The notes under the pieces are model-generated. The model was not told where the DNA came from. It saw nothing but the letters and a program-made list of their open reading frames with translations, and searched no databases. Shown here in pieces: positions 1-11,864 of a DNA stretch of 64,000 nucleotides. How positions within the stretch are numbered: the stretch's first letter is position 1; every line of letters starts with the position of its first letter. Origin of the DNA: Stictocephala bisonia (taxonomy: Eukaryota > Arthropoda > Insecta > Hemiptera > Membracidae); NCBI GenBank assembly GCA_035578905.1, contig JAQJVL010000808.1:124001-188000 (forward strand), read 5' to 3'. Made by a program: the position numbers and the translations under genes.

Positions 1-2170
1 AGATTTCTATATAATAATAAAATTGCACCTAGTAGTCCTTTAAATTCTCGAAAGGCAATCTGTGCCTCAGTGCGAAAACAAGTCGTAAAATTGCAATACG
101 AAACTTGGTTAATTAATTTCTTATAAACATGTTTAATTCAGTAAAAATTTAAGAAATATTGCGGAGATATTGGTTAGTGTTTCGTAGAGATACTGGCTGG
201 AACTTTAGCGACCAATGATGGATGGAGGGGGGGGTATCATTGGGTGTCCATAAAAACATTATCAGGTTAAGTTCTAACGTTGACGCAAGCCATGTGATAT
301 AATTATTTGTAACATAACTGTTCGTATATATTTATTAAGTGCAGTACAAGCCTACTTACTGTATAAGAATAGTAAACATTACTTGAAATACAACAAAATA
401 ATAAAGCGCTAACATGAAGTTGGCAACACTGCATAAATTTACTTGTTGAGATGAGTTTGACTTTCATGGTTTGAGCTCTATAAGTAATGAACTTTATTCG
501 ATCAAGCATGGCAACTTATTTGATAGTAAAGAATTACTCATATATTTTAAAAATTATCTCCTACAAACTCCTTTTAACAGATTCAGTTTGGCCTGTTTGT
601 AGTGTACGTGTCTAGGGGTGTTTAGGAATTCACATTGGAAGCCTTCTCATGGAAAAGGACCACACATTTATTTTGATTTTTTTTAGTAGTAATATTTGTG
701 CAAATCTAACAACATTCGAATGTCATAAACATTTTCGTTTAATTACATTATTTCGGTTCTGTCGAAAACATAAAAGATGTATGATGAGAAGTTTAGATAC
801 AATTTTATTTTACTCGAAATAATAATTTATTATTTTTTACAACTAAAAAGTAAAAGAAATTTGCTATAAAAAATGGCATTAAAAATTAAAAATCAATTAT
901 AAACCTTATGTAAACAATAAAAACATAGAAAATGTTAAGTTTTTAAAGGGCTAAAATTGAAGGAGCTAAATCAGTGAAACGGCTTACTGTGCTAGTGGGA
1001 AAACTTGCCTCACTTGGAAAACTCTAAGCAACTTTGAAAATTATAAAATTACTGGTGAAGACCAATACTTTTAATGTAAAGGTTAATGGGAACAAATGTA
1101 TGATACTATGTCCGTATGATGTCAAACAGAGAACTAAGGACGAGGGAAAAAGTCTACCATACCCATAGTCTAGTAAATACTAGAGACAAGAGGTTTTAAT
1201 ATCATCTATTGTAAAGCAATACCAGCCGTCCGAAAAAGCCTATTAGTAAATACTACCCCCGATCATTCAGAAGAAAGAATCAGATGTTGCGTCCAACGGT
1301 CCACTGAATGTGTTCGACAAAAATCGGTCTCTACGGAGATTGCAGGACCAGTACCTTGTCAGTTCCTCAATTTATTTCCCCCAAATCATAAAGGATAAAC
1401 GTAGTTATTATTACTAAGTTACAGTTATATAAATATGAACATAACAGTTAAGTTCATGTCATATATGTTATGACAGTTGTGATACGAAAGCGACATAAGT
1501 TTCTTCTTTCTCCGTGCCTACGTCGATTTGCACAATGAAGCAGAATATAGTGTTTTTCGATTTTGAATAATATCAGTTCTTTTATTTCCATCGATTATAA
1601 CATTTTATCATAGCGTATATTTATGCTGTATTTGGGTCTTTCTCACAAGAGGACCGCCAGAGTCATCACTCTAAAAATATTTTTTATTATAGGCTAGGGT
1701 ACGAGTTAGGTCCAGTTGAGTTGCGTTATTTGGTGTAGTTGACGTTGCCGTTCGGCGGGGCGAGAGCGTTGTCCCCTACACAACTGAGGCTAAGCTAATG
1801 CGAGCTTAATGTTCACGCTTTTCATTCCTAATACAGTATATTATTAACATATATTCAATAAGGCACACTCTCTGGTAAATACCAAGTCTTCATAAAACGT
1901 TTTTAAGTAGCGGCCGTTTTATAAAAATGGTTCATATACAGTATTATAATTGTTTAGTCTTTCTTGGAAGAAAATATACAAACCGCGATTTTATTACATT
2001 TATTTTACTGTCGGTAAAACTCCATCAAGTATTTGTACAGTAATTTTTATACACATATTTATATAAGCGTAGGCTTAGGCTATATTTTACGTGTAATATA
2101 AGCCTACGTATAAAAAAGATAAAGAAAGTTATAGTCATAATATAAAAATATTATTTAAAAATAGAAAGAG
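1..2170. other. AT-rich intergenic stretch, nothing recognised
   Basis: No ORF here has recognisable protein similarity, and the reading frames are short and stop-rich on both strands. A slightly GC-richer patch at about 1690-1800 contains several CG dinucleotides but no exon I can support. I see no tandem repeats or terminal inverted repeats in it. Confidence 0.5.
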
Positions 2171-2171
2171 A

Positions 2172-2212
<41 letters not shown>
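2172..2212. repeat. (TA)n microsatellite
   Basis: An uninterrupted run of TA dinucleotides of about 40 bases. A short frame of alternating Ile and Tyr codons passes through it and is an artefact of the repeat. Confidence 0.95.
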
Positions 2213-2213
<1 letters not shown>

Positions 2214-3177
2214 TTCTCAAAAACGAATACATACAAATATTTACAGTTTTCCAATATGTAATGAGAAATATTCAATACTTCCCAGGCTTAGCCTGTCTGG
2301 AGGCTTTTTTACAATTTGAAAATTTACAATTTTTTTCAAATGGAAGCTATATATAACTATTAAGTTTATTAAATATAATCAACAAATCAATATTGGGTAT
2401 AATAAACACTTCTTGAGAGCATTTACGATAAAAAATAAATTATTTATAAAAAACAGATATGAAATTATAATATTAAGTCAGGGGAAATCTGACTAGACTA
2501 CACATACAAAATCAGAAATTCTTTCATATTCTGAATGATAAATAAATAGCCTTAGCCTTAGGCCTAATTTTTAAGAAAACATTTATATTATTTAAATATT
2601 TCAATAGTCGTTTGATAATTTGTTGAGTAATGTAGAGAATGACTGTAAAATAAGTTGGCTTCGGTACAAACGCATTTCTATCACTCAGCTTGGTTGTAAT
2701 GTATAGGGCCTACTCATTATTTTCCCGGTAATTTCTACTTCTTAAGAATAAAATTTTCAGCCTCTTCTACATAAATATTTTAAAGGAAGTATTTTCAAGG
2801 AACAACAAATTTGTAACGAATTTTCGAGGTAGTTACTTTTTTATTATTCACATAAAATGTTTCCGATTGTGAATAGTATAGGGTTTAAGTTACATTTATA
2901 TCTCCCCAACATACTATTCCGTATTACAACCTATTATGAACTAATAAAAGATACAACGATCTTATAAATAATATATGCTTATTTACATCACTTGTTCTTT
3001 TTCGGGTTACAATTTTGTCGCTTTACTCTCTCCTTGGTCGATTTTTCTAGAGATTGTGACAAATCTTCTTCGTTCAGTTCTTGTGACTTTTAACGTAATA
3101 TTATATTAATTGATTTATATGGGTCACAAGTTCCCCCAATACAAGTGATGCATGTCTAATTTTGCTTATTAGACATA

Positions 3178-3475
3178 GTAGCAGTAGCTCCTAAATTTTT
3201 TAGTTCTAAAATTGTTCATAAATTTCACTTCTTTTAAGCCTAACAGAGGACACTTAAAATGCACACAGGCGAGTCATTTTGGATTCTTAAATTTAAAATA
3301 TTCCAAATTTAACCTTTCATTATGTGAAGTCTAACATAGTAGCGCTTACATTTTTTAGTTTTTAAAATTCTCGTGAACTGCTTAGTATAGTAAACATTTA
3401 AAATGCACACAGGTGAATAATTTTGGAGTTCTAAATTTCAAATATTTAAAAAGTCGTGCCACGTTTAATCATCGT
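3178..3475 (+). repeat. Two-copy diverged tandem duplication (about 145-155 bp units)
   Basis: The block around AAAATGCACACAGG occurs at about 3256 and again at about 3399. Each copy is preceded by a matching TTTTTTAGTT block (about 3197 and 3352) and followed by matching ATTTTGGA and AAATATT blocks. The order of segments is the same in both copies, so this is a tandem duplication that has since diverged. Confidence 0.7.
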
Positions 3476-3821
3476 TTATACATGAAGTGATAAAACAATT
3501 ATCTTTGTCACCGTTCGTACTTATACCTACATCTTAGATGTATATACTACGTCAATTTTTTATATTATTTCCTAATAAGATATAACAAAATTAAATACAC
3601 ACGTACATCTCTAGATATATGTGTATTTAATAATATCAATTCAATATATCAATAATGATATAGTAATTAATATTTAATATATTATTAAATATTAATTATT
3701 TATATTTAAATATAAATAATCATAGACCTACTAATTAATAATATAAAATAATTATTTATCATTATTATTTATTATTAATATTGACATTATTAGTTCATAT
3801 TAAACAAACTTATATTTTTAG

Positions 3822-3885
3822 AACTTAGGCTTAAGCGGCCGGTGTCATAACTAGAATCTACAGTTTCCGGTGACAACTGCATAAA
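3822..3885 (-). repeat. Fragment of the hairpin-element family seen at 7654-7892
   Basis: The segment from GAACTTAGGCTTAAGCGGCC through TTTCCGGTGACAAC is the reverse complement of about 7830-7892 with few differences. It is a separate copy of one arm of the inverted-repeat element there. AT-rich palindromic sequence lies just upstream at 3640-3790. Confidence 0.75.
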
Positions 3886-4019
3886 CTAATATTTATTATA
3901 TGCAATAAATGCATTACTATTTATACATTTGTTATGCCTATCTATGCCAGTGGCATTTTTTACTTATTTTACAAACGTTGTTATGTGACAACGGTCCAGA
4001 CCCCTTAAGTAAATTTGTA

Positions 4020-4112
4020 TTGGACCTCTCGGGATATGAACTCGTGACCCTCTGCATTTGAAGCAGAAGTGCTATATAATCATTAAGCCTGCTGGAGGCC
4101 TGATGTTTAGTA
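4020..4112 (-). mobile_element. tRNA-derived SINE remnant
   Basis: Read on the - strand the segment resembles a decayed tRNA. It has an A-box-like region, then a B-box-like stretch (GGTCACGAGTTCATATCCCG, compared with the GGTTCGAATCC consensus), in the usual order and spacing. The body has decayed and I see no intact target duplication. A tRNA pseudogene is an alternative reading. Confidence 0.55.
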
Positions 4113-5865
4113 TAATTATATTAATAGTATATTACATATTAATTAAATTTAGGCTATGTTCTCTCTTTAGTTAGCTTTTATATCGAATAGAAAAATATTT
4201 AAAAATGCAAGCGAAAGTATTTCTTGTTGACTTAATATTAATCTAGGCCTACACTATTTAAATTTCTCTTTTTTTCAACGGCAGTGCCAATTTTACAAAG
4301 AATTTAGCAAAGATTGCTTATTTAGATAATTTATAGCCTACTCGGTCCAATAACACAGATTACGTCGTTATTTCTGTGTGGAGTAACAAAAAGCCAATCT
4401 TATTGTATATAACAAGCGTGCAAGTGTTTATTAACTTAGTGTTTATAACTGTATTGCTGTTCACTTCATAAAATGTCTTAATCATTATGTAAGCAGCGCA
4501 AAATTATTGCAATTAAATTTAGCGTACAAAGACTACACATGTAAATTTAAAAAATATTTATCACTACAAGATAAATTCTATTTTCAACTGATTATTCAAA
4601 TGTGAGCTACTGTTTTTTCATCCTATATAATATATCTTACCTTAGACTAATATTTTATTTCGCTGAAACTATTCAACAACAAATTACCGGTGCAGGTCTA
4701 CGTAGTAGTTCACAAACAAAACGACTTATTGGCATTTCGTCATATTCGCCGATGTGCCCATTTTTTTATTGTTGGTCCCAATAAACTTTACATGTCTAAT
4801 AATAGACGAGGGAGAGTAGATCTTTAGTTGTACTTAAGGAAGATGTATACATATTCGCGGAGTCGCCATTTCCTGAAAAATTACTTTTGTCTTTCACCGC
4901 TCTCAAGCTTAAACGAACAATTCTTCAGAATGTTTCTCGAAATAACAAAAGTTTAGTTATACCGTTTTTCTAAAACTCTTACGCAGGTGAAATGTTTCCG
5001 ACCTTCAAATAAAAAAGTTCCTAGCTTACTGAATTTTTAGTGTTTTAGTAAGTCACTAATATTTTAGTCAGCCAGTCGGAAATAATCCTGTACAACTTGT
5101 TACTTATAACATAGAAAATAACAGTTTTACCAATTATTTAAAATGTATAACTGTCAGAATCAGTGATTTATGGCAATTTAAATTATGGGCAAAAATTAAT
5201 ACATTTAGGCCTACGTATAACCACTGGAGCGACTCGACTGATGTGTATTTAGATGTCAACGCTCGAGCAATTCATATAGAGTTGCGTTGACGTCACAAAT
5301 ATTGTGTGTGGGTGTATGGATATTAAACTGGGCCAACCTCCTCTTCATAAGCCTTGGTTTAGGCCTACCTATATTCACTAGTTTTAAGGATCTATTCGGT
5401 TTGTAGAAGAAGGCGGCCAGAGTCAAACGGACCTCGATAAACCGCTGACCTGTACAGTCATGTTTCCCTCTGCCAATCGTTTACTTTCCCTAGTTTATGT
5501 GTATATCCCTGATAGGCTATGTAGCATTTATCCTCACTTATATGGTATATTAAACCCTAAGGAGCTTTAACAGAATGACCGATTCCTCAATACCAAACTA
5601 TTTTCTACGAAAAACAGATTGTACGGTTTCTCAATGAAGTTGTTTTGTGACGTCCTATCACGTCTGAGGGCTGTCTTCTTTAACAAAATTTAGAACGAAT
5701 TTTAAAAGTATTCTTGGTCGTACTGTAATGAATTGTTTTATCATAGGCCAAGTCAACCAAGGGATATCTCTAAGTGACAAATTGAGGAAATTATGACGAT
5801 GGATATTCAGTAATTAATTTATAACATAATATTGGCTATGTTATTTGAAGAGTCCCTTACCGTCG
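4113..5865. other. Non-coding stretch, nothing recognised
   Basis: No coding or repeat feature can be supported here. TAGGCCTA palindromes occur near 4243, 5207 and 5362. Confidence 0.45.
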
Positions 5866-5870
5866 TCCGC

Positions 5871-6236
5871 CCCCTGTCGTAAACGTATTAGTCAGGGCTG
5901 CATGCACATGTTAGTTCAAACGAACCTTTAAGACTTAACATTATAGTAAAAAAATAATTGTTAGCCTATCATTGGATTTTAATAGATGTCAATTATTTAC
6001 CCAAATCAATCGTTCAATGTTAAGGGTGTCTGTAATTGAAAATTAAACAAATAATATTAGATCTTAAGCTTTTAAAATTGTCCGATATATTAGGGACGAA
6101 AACTGACTCTTAACTTATTGAAAAATCTATTATAATCTAATGATAACAATAATTTTTAATTACAATGTTAAGTACAGAAAGTTAAATTTCAACTAGCGTG
6201 AGCATGCAGCCCTGACATATTCGTTTACGACAGGGG
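5871..6236. mobile_element. MITE-like element with terminal inverted repeats
   Basis: The left end starts CCCCTGTCGTAAACG and the right end is its exact reverse complement. The match continues inward with small differences through the CAGGGCTGCATGC block (about 5895-5910 against 6202-6215). The 366-bp body is AT-rich and non-coding. I cannot define a target-site duplication, so the superfamily is open. Confidence 0.75.
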
Positions 6237-6967
6237 AACAGACAGTGGTCAGATTATTAGACTTTAGGCGCCCCATCTGACAACCTACAAGGTCTACTAA
6301 AAAAAGTTTCATTTTAGGATACTACCCTAATTTTTAATGTGTTATTATTTGTATATACTATGAATTATTAAGTATCTACTAGTATACTGTTGACTTTTGT
6401 GTTGCAATTATAATAGAGTGTTCTCAACAATTAAAGATTTGTTGATCTTTAAACAAATAAAGTTAGTTAATCTATAAAGATAAATATTCAGTTACATTCT
6501 TATATTTAATTGAGTATAAATTCGTGCTCTAAATAATTTTTATCAAAGTGACAAGCTTCCCTAGATCTAAATAAACGTTTTATCCGGCGCTTACTTCACG
6601 TTCATGTAAAGATAGTCTACTATCTGAAAGTTGCACCGCGTAGGCTCCCAGTCAAAATATAGAATTATTTTGACAGTAGGGATTTTTTTAATTAATCTGT
6701 CTAAACAGTTTTCTTCCAAATAATTAAGTAGTCTGCACATTACCAATGCATTACAAAATGTAGACTAGTACCTCTGTATCATTGTAGTTTTATACCTATG
6801 AGAACTTATTTAAATTGACTAACAATACAGTAAAATATAGTATATATGATCCAAACTTCGATTGATAGTCTACATAAAATAGGTAGAGGCTATAGATAGA
6901 CTAATCATCTTGTAAAAGGCCTAACAACGTAGGCTTATATTACTGGGTACCAATAATTTAATCATAG

Positions 6968-8193
6968 ACCCTGACTACTGTTGGTGCAGAAATTATGTGC
7001 CGATTTGAAGGTTGTTTACTAAGAAACTAAGAGGTTTATGACAAATCCACTCACACCACTGTTTTACTCGTTTGATTTTACGTTGTGATTATTGAATTTT
7101 GTTATGTTTTAGTATTTTTATTCTATTTAGAACAAAAAGTAGCGGAATTTTTAGGTTTTCACTGTGCATCAACTCACTTCACTTTTATTAGGCCCTACTC
7201 AAAACCCCTTAATGTATCGTAGGCCTATTTGCGTTTTAATACTAGGTTGTTAGGATTATTTTATATTTTATAAATAAGAATTTTGAATTTTAAAGACACA
7301 TTTTTATTAATTTCATAAAACAACATTTTATTGGCTTCTAAAGGTCGTAAAATTAAGTCTAATTACTTGGCCGTTTTTTAATCCTTGTGAAATTTATAAT
7401 TTTGGTAAATTACTGTTAAATGCGTAAGTAGGCTAAATGTAATTGTTTTAAAGTGAATGATTAAAAATTATTTTAATCTGATTTAAATCAATAAATTATA
7501 TTTACGACCTCTAGAAGCCAAGAAAACGTTGTTTAATTAAATTGAAAAGAACTTTCTTTCTCGAGCATTTAAAATTTTGACATTTATAAAATTTATAAAA
7601 AACATTCCTATCAACCACGTACTAAAACATAAATGCAATACATTAACGAAGGTTTTAACTAGAATCTACATTTTCCGGTGACAACCACGTCAAGGTAATA
7701 TCTACAATATTTACAAGATGACCAGACATTTGGCCCATACTGTGATGTAGCATCCTCAGTGGTTTCTCTGAGTGGCGAAACGTCTGGATATCTTGTATAT
7801 ATTGTAGATAGTAGGCCTACCTTGACGCGGTTGTCACCGGAAAATGTAGATTCTAGTTATGACACCGGCCGCTTAAGCCTAAGTTCTAATAACGGGGGTT
7901 TTAGTTATAGTAATAAATGTATAAAGATGATGCACAGTGAAATCTAGTTAAAATTCCGTTTTTTTTTTTTTTTTTTAATTTGTTGTTGTTACAAATAGGA
8001 TAACAATTCTTAACCCTTATACTGTACTACAATTGAAAACGCATAGGCCTATGTCGCAACGTAGACCTTAAAATTAAACGAGGAAAACAATGGTGTTACT
8101 GGATTTTTTTAGACCTCTTAGTTTCTTATTAAACAACCTTCACTCTCGGGTACGCTACACATAATTTCTGCTCCGACAGTAGACTAGGTCTAC
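6968..8193. mobile_element. 1.2-kb imperfect palindrome (foldback element)
   Basis: The outer left arm (about 6968-7090, with GCAGAAATTATGTG, GAAGGTTGTTTA and AAGAAACTAAGAGGT) is matched in inverted order at about 8070-8193. Further matches step inward: a TTTCACTGTGCATCA block near 7157 against its complement near 7930. A second inverted repeat (7295-7365 against 7480-7560, sharing TTGGCTTCTA and GGTCGTAAA) sits within the left half, and a tight hairpin sits at 7654-7866. The arms are clearly diverged, so this is an old structure or a composite of nested elements. No coding potential is seen. Confidence 0.75.
7654..7866. mobile_element. Hairpin element with hammerhead-like motif
   Basis: The arms run from AACTAGAATCTACATTTTCC to its near-perfect inverse, ending at about 7857, with shared internal blocks GTTGTCACCGG, CTTGACG and ATATTGTAGAT. 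On the - strand the centre reads CTGAGGA (7759-7753), a stem-loop, CAAA, ATGT, then C. The flanking ACCA (7763-7760) and TGGT (7724-7721) can pair. The + arm keeps the matching half GAAACGTCTGG at about 7777-7787. The layout resembles the hairpin terminal repeats of Penelope-like elements, but no reverse transcriptase is present here. Confidence 0.65.
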
Positions 8194-8500
8194 GATTTAT
8201 AATCAGGCGTATGACTCAGTATCCCTAAGTTACTTTATGTAATTAATGAAGAAAAATATTTTATACTTTAGAACCTACTATAATAATTTCTGACAAAATT
8301 TTAAACTTATACTGTAGGACTATTTTACTTCCCTTAGAGAGTATATTTAGAAAATACTTTGGACATAGGCTACAATATCTTACTAAATAAATATTGTAGC
8401 CTAACAGCAACTAGGCCTCAAACAGAAATCCCACAGGACTAGAGTAGTCTAGATAATAAAAATAATCATGATAATTGAAGCATTAACTGATGCAAGAAAA

Positions 8501-8726
8501 TTAATATATCTGCTGGAAAGCAGGAAAAGTAGACATGTGTAGTCAAAAAATAGTTAGGGTTCTAATATATCTGCTGGAAAGCAGGGAAAAGTAGGCATGT
8601 GTAGTCAAAAAATAATTAATATATCTGCTGGAAAGCAGGGAAAAGTAGGCACGTGTAGTCCAAAAATAAATAATATATCTGCTGGAAAGCAGGGAATGTA
8701 GGCATGTGTAGTCCGAAAATAATTAA
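8501..8726 (+). repeat. Four-copy tandem repeat, 54-61 bp period
   Basis: TAATATATCTGCTGGAAAGC begins at 8502, 8563, 8617 and 8671. Each copy continues with a GTAG(G/A)CATGTGTAGTC block. The first copy is longer by about 7 bases. There are no CRISPR-type variable spacers, since the whole unit is repeated. Confidence 0.9.
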
Positions 8727-8935
8727 TAATTTATTGAACTGATTAAGATTTTTTTAGCTGCTTAGTTTTGTGGTTCTTGACCTTAATATTAATTGCTAAT
8801 AACATTGAATGAATAAATAAATAAAAGTAAATCTAGTTTCAACCTAAAAAAATTAATTAATCTTCTATAATAACAGATAAAGATATATTCTTTAGTTTTT
8901 TTACAGAAATAGGACTAATCAAGTGGCCGACTTAC

Positions 8936-9350
8936 CAGTTTCCATGTGCGGAGTTAAACTCCCCGAGCACAAATTCTGCGGCGGAAACGGATGCAGCTTA
9001 GCGACGCCGGCAGGTGAGACGCGTTCAGGCGTGCGGAGGCTGTGACTCATGACGCATCAACTGGTTGACCGAGCTCTAGTGAGCCGTGGGCGACTCGCGC
9101 CGCCGCCCCGCCTACCACTGCCGAATGGCGCCCGTGCCAATCCCTGCACGCCTCGACACAGCCAATGGACACCCGCCACTCGACTGCATCATGGCGAAGC
9201 GCGTCCTACATTCTGGCTACTCAACACAACACCAACAGAATATTTTCAGCCCAATTAATTTCGTTTCGTGCGCTCCTTTTGGTTTCGCTAGACCTTTCAC
9301 CACCGCAAAGTTGCCCTGCCCCTTGCCCTGAAGGCTGTCACTGGCGATTT
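8936..9350 (-). promoter_or_regulatory. CpG-rich patch, possible promoter and first exon of a - strand gene
   Basis: This segment is strongly GC- and CG-rich (for example CGCGCCGCCGCC and GACGCGTTCAGGCG) inside DNA that is otherwise about one third GC. On the - strand it ends with ATGGAAACTG (8945-8936) followed at once by GTAAG, a good splice donor. The sequence therefore reads like a 5' UTR plus a four-codon-scale first coding exon. This is inference: no downstream exon was recognised to the left. A GC-rich transposon fragment is the alternative. Short + strand frames across it look like chance. Confidence 0.4.
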
Positions 9351-9844
9351 AGCTGGCACCTGCCACAGATCAGAGATTATACTAAATGGCACACCTGATC
9401 ATAAACAGTTCAAAGGCTACCTGCCTGCTCTTTGCAAACATACTAATTCGTAAACCACCTGTTCTAATAATTAATGATATATGTATAAATAGACATGTCA
9501 AAATGTTTCTGCAGTACTTTGAAGATTTATGATAATTCATTATAATGCATATTAGCATTATAATAATCAGAAAGCTTTCTTACTGTGGTAGGCTATATCA
9601 AGTTGTGCACTTAAAATCATTAAAGTCTTGAGATCAGAGATAGATCTCAATATGTATCAGTCAGATGTGTCATATCTTCAACTTTAGACATTACTGTAGG
9701 TGTTCCGCAGGGTTCGGTCTTGGGACCTTTTTTATTTATTGTTGGAATTAATTATTTGCCCAAAAATATTAGCTCCAAGTCAGTTATACTGTATATGCTG
9801 ATGACAACACACTTTTTTCCGCTTCTTTCTTACATTCTTATATA

Positions 9845-10160
9845 TGAGACGCCGACACAACGTTGTTGGTATTTTAAGGCGAATTTGAATGGTTATATGA
9901 GTGTAGGATGAGTGTGGATGAGTGTAGTCTGGTTACTAACTGAGTTCAACTGTTCCTCAGAAAGGGCAATTTATTAATAGCCCAACAGCCAGGGCAACTA
10001 AGAGACAGATTTACGTGGAATCCGAACCACGTAGTGCTGGTCTGATTTTCAGCTAATTGACAAGCCTGATACTCAGTTATCTCCCCCACACAAAATTCGC
10101 ACAATGATTACCACCCAACATGGACACCCCAGACTTCTCTAGTAGTGTCCACGCTGATAG
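9845..10160 (-). mobile_element. SINE-like repeat, copy 1
   Basis: About 315 bp nearly identical to 24066-24376, starting ATGAGACGCCGACACAACG and ending GTGTCCACGC.GATAGC. On the - strand it contains a B-box-like stretch (CGTGGTTCGGATTCCACG), which suggests a tRNA-derived SINE. It interrupts the LINE reverse transcriptase frame just after the catalytic motif region. A CTTA-rich imperfect duplication flanks it. Confidence 0.65.
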
Positions 10161-10634
10161 CTTACTTCTAACTTAGCCTACTTAACTTCCAAAATGATAA
10201 GTAAGTTAGACTTAAGTTATATCGAAGTACTGAAGTGGTTTGCGGCTAATTAATTACTTTGCAGTCAGAATAAAGCGCAAAACATTCTTGTAAACAATCT
10301 TCAGACCAAAACTGTAGTCTATCGTCAGTGAAATAACTGGCTATTCACCTTAACCAGAACTAGAGTTGGTATGAACATATTAGTCACTTGTGTAAGAAAT
10401 TGTCCAGAGTTGTCTTTTTGTTCTAGAAACTAAGGGCTTTTATCACTATTGAGTATTTAAGAATGGCCTACTTTGGACTTTTCCAATATCACATTTCACC
10501 TAATCCTGTGTGGGGCATTCATCTAAGTCCTACTGATTAAAAAAAAACTCGTTAGAATAATTTGTAAATCTGGATTTCTGGAACAGTGTAGGCCACTTTT
10601 TATAAATATTAAAAGCTTATATATATAGATTATG

Positions 10635-11864
10635 TATGCAGGGTTTGGCAAAAGTCTGGAATATGTTTATTAATTTCAAAATCATAGAAAGAAATGTAAT
10701 GAAACTTTGCAGTTATTTACATGTCCCTATACCAAACATTTATACATATTTTACTTGTTTTTCGCATAGCCAGTTGATGGCCATGAAGGAAGTTTTAAAA
10801 ATTTTAAATGTAAGCCTACCTCGAGTTATACTTATTTTAAAGGCCTTTGCTTGTAAAACACAAGAGTGCAAACCTGAGGTCAAAAGGATGACTCAGTCAG
10901 AAAATACAGCCACTCAAAGAATTTAATGTCAGGATTGGGCAAATGTCTGGAATGTATTTATTAATTTTAAAACTATTAAAAAAAAAGTAATGAAACGTTG
11001 TAGTTACGTACATGTCCCTATACCAAATATATGGGCATATTTTATTTGTTTTTTTTTTTCATATCCATGGAATGGCCCATGAAGGTAGTCTTAAAAACTT
11101 TAAATCTAAGTCTACCTCGAGTTAGGCCTATACCACATTATAAGGTCTTTGTTTGTACAGTACAAAAGTGCAAATCTGAGGTCAAAAGGATGACCTATTC
11201 ACAAAATACAGTGATTCAAAGAATTTAATGTCATATTACTAATTAATTCTTCTAAGTTATACGGCTATTTATTTATCAGTTTCAGGGGCCCTTTTGCTGA
11301 TTTTGTTGTTGATTGTTAACAATCGTAACAAACGACTGCGTTATAAAAATAGCAATGCTATTTAACTAAGATAAAAATAATACAAATTTATTAAAACACT
11401 TTAACAGTAGGTTTACCTAAAATAGTTTAATAATATTAGACTAATATAATAATTTCTTACTTATATTTTGTGAAATGTAATTTCCCATATTCTGTTAGAT
11501 CAATTATGGTTCTACGCAGCAATAGATAATAACTATCTTACCTTAGTCTTAAGCAGTGTTAGTTATATGACATTAAATTCTTTGAGAGGCTGTATTTTCT
11601 GACTGGGTGATCCTTTTGACCTCAGGTTTGCATTATTGTGTTTTATAAACAAAGATTTTAAAATGAAGTATAACTAGAGGTAGGCTTACATTCAACATTT
11701 TTAAGACTTCCTTCATGGACCATCACCTGGCTATGCAAAAAACAATTAAAATATGTCTAAATGTTTGGTGTAGGGACATGTACATAACTGAACAGTTGTA
11801 TTACATTTCTCTCAATGGTTTTGACATTATTAAATATATTCCAGACTTTGCCAACCCTGTATAT
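10635..11864. mobile_element. DNA transposon-like element with 300-bp inverted ends
   Basis: The left end (10635-10928) begins CAGGGTTTGGCAAAAGTCTGG. The right end (11566-11864) is the inverse of the same sequence, ending CCAGACTTTGCCAACCCTG. A second direct copy of the left block lies immediately inside (10929-11230). Conserved internal landmarks in all three are ACATGTCCCTATACCAAA, CCTCGAGTTA and GAGGTCAAAAGGATGA. No transposase was recognised. It is inserted in the LINE at 9655-12150, whose coding resumes directly after the right end. Short ORFs within the copies are shadows of the repeat. Confidence 0.8.

Noticed and set aside
2171..2356. 61-codon ORF with alternating Ile-Tyr
   Set aside because: It starts in a (TA)n microsatellite and has no similarity downstream.
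8501..8726. CRISPR-like array
   Set aside because: The whole unit repeats without unique spacers, the period varies, and the genome is eukaryotic.
9049..9398. Three overlapping + strand ORFs in the GC-rich patch
   Set aside because: High GC lowers stop frequency. The frames overlap one another, and none has recognisable motifs.
10636..11228. Two similar small ORFs as a duplicated gene pair
   Set aside because: They are copies of a transposon end that also occurs inverted at 11566-11864, where no matching frame is kept.
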